From NCBI GenBank assembly GCA_017652345.1, contig JAGCBE010000473.1, positions 1 through 35,117 of the forward strand: 35,117 nucleotides of DNA. Direction: 5' to 3'. The position numbers were made by a program, and so were the translations under genes. Every line of letters begins with the position of its first letter. Positions within the stretch are counted from its first letter, which is position 1. Origin of the DNA: Methanobrevibacter sp. (GTDB taxonomy: Archaea > Methanobacteriota > Methanobacteria > Methanobacteriales > Methanobacteriaceae). Below, in pieces: positions 34,877 to 35,117 of the stretch. The notes below the pieces were generated by a model. The model was not told where the DNA came from. It did not search any database and saw only the letters and a list, made by a program, of their open reading frames with translations.

Positions 34877-35117
34877 TCATAATTTAGTTACAGCTATACA
34901 AAAGTAAACACCATTTAATCAATTAGGTTGTTGAAGTGAAGCATAAGGTAATAGTTTAAGTCATTTAGTTAAGAAAAGAATCGTGTTTACGTCAATAACG
35001 TCCATATTTCATACAGCCCTTGCACAATGTTTAGGTCAAGTTAAAAAACGACTATCAGTATCATTGGCACACTCCATTAAACCTATCCATTCTTTATTAA
35101 GATAACCATTACTTGAG
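34874..35117 (-). CDS. C1q-like receptor-binding/tail protein (C-terminal part, joins 1-674)
   Basis: This holds the last codons of the gene that starts at 674; bases 34977-35117 merely repeat 1-141. It ends TTA TGA TAA, that is Leu-Gly-stop, so TGA is the final sense codon. It terminates just before a bidirectional hairpin at 34851-34870 shared with the convergent forward gene ending at 34824. The segment carries the last strands of the putative jelly-roll, ending GVYFCIAVTKLG. Confidence 0.6.
34977..35117. repeat. Terminal direct repeat, right copy
   Basis: Exact copy of bases 1-141. Removing it gives a circular genome of 34,976 bp in which the receptor-binding gene is intact. Confidence 0.95.

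Noticed and set aside
1..35117. TGA read as tryptophan (table 4)
   Set aside because: Would put Trp into Walker A, LGH, TGLR and collagen glycine positions, while TGG already serves Trp at conserved aromatic sites.

Overview
The window is a complete circular phage genome, written out with a duplicated end. Bases 1-141 recur exactly at 34977-35117, so the molecule is 34,976 bp. A gene that runs off the left end continues in frame at the right end (258 codons plus stop, an exact multiple of three). The DNA is AT-rich, almost every gene is on the minus strand, and most have no Shine-Dalgarno site.

The key to reading it is the genetic code. With the standard code nearly every gene breaks at TGA. 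Read with TGA as glycine (translation table 25), about 60 clean genes appear, ending only in TAA or TAG. TGA falls on glycines that families never change: the GK of the terminase Walker A motif, TGLR and LGH of the tyrosine recombinase, CPLCG of NinG, and every-third-residue glycines of a collagen-like tail fibre. TGG still encodes Trp throughout. Table 25 is known from Absconditabacteria (SR1) and Gracilibacteria, so the host is probably one of these CPR bacteria. TGA is used in early, late and forward-strand genes alike, and I see no suppressor tRNA.

Layout. Late genes form minus-strand units, each behind the same unusual promoter (YCGCCA, 16 nt, then an extended -10 TATAMT): (i) 34.0 to 29.0 kb, a 976-residue CHAP-domain virion protein and a 668-residue virion protein; (ii) 28.7 to 23.3 kb, tail fibre, repeat protein, papain-like protease, coiled-coil/membrane protein and holin-like protein; (iii) 9.5 to 7.8 kb, small and large terminase; (iv) 7.6 kb through the origin of numbering to 34.87 kb, portal, scaffold, capsid, head-tail adaptor, tail protein and C1q-like receptor-binding protein. 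A fifth copy drives only a short RNA at 9.9 kb. No tape measure, sheath or tube was seen, so a podovirus-like virion is likely.

Early and lysogeny genes. A second promoter type (TTGCAW, 16 nt, TATAMT) opens an operon at 19.8 to 16.1 kb with an ERF recombinase and a transglycosylase-like protein, behind a structured ~275-nt leader. Another copy opens four small genes at 22.4 to 21.6 kb. A tyrosine integrase (20.5-21.4 kb) implies a temperate life cycle; next to it lie five regularly spaced repeats and an AT-rich stretch. The 15.0 to 9.9 kb region holds about 17 small minus-strand genes, including NinG, an HNH-like protein and a Dam-type methyltransferase broken by a G8 tract.

Small forward-strand genes, mostly membrane or secreted proteins and several with their own promoter and terminator, are scattered between the operons. 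They look like prophage-expressed morons.
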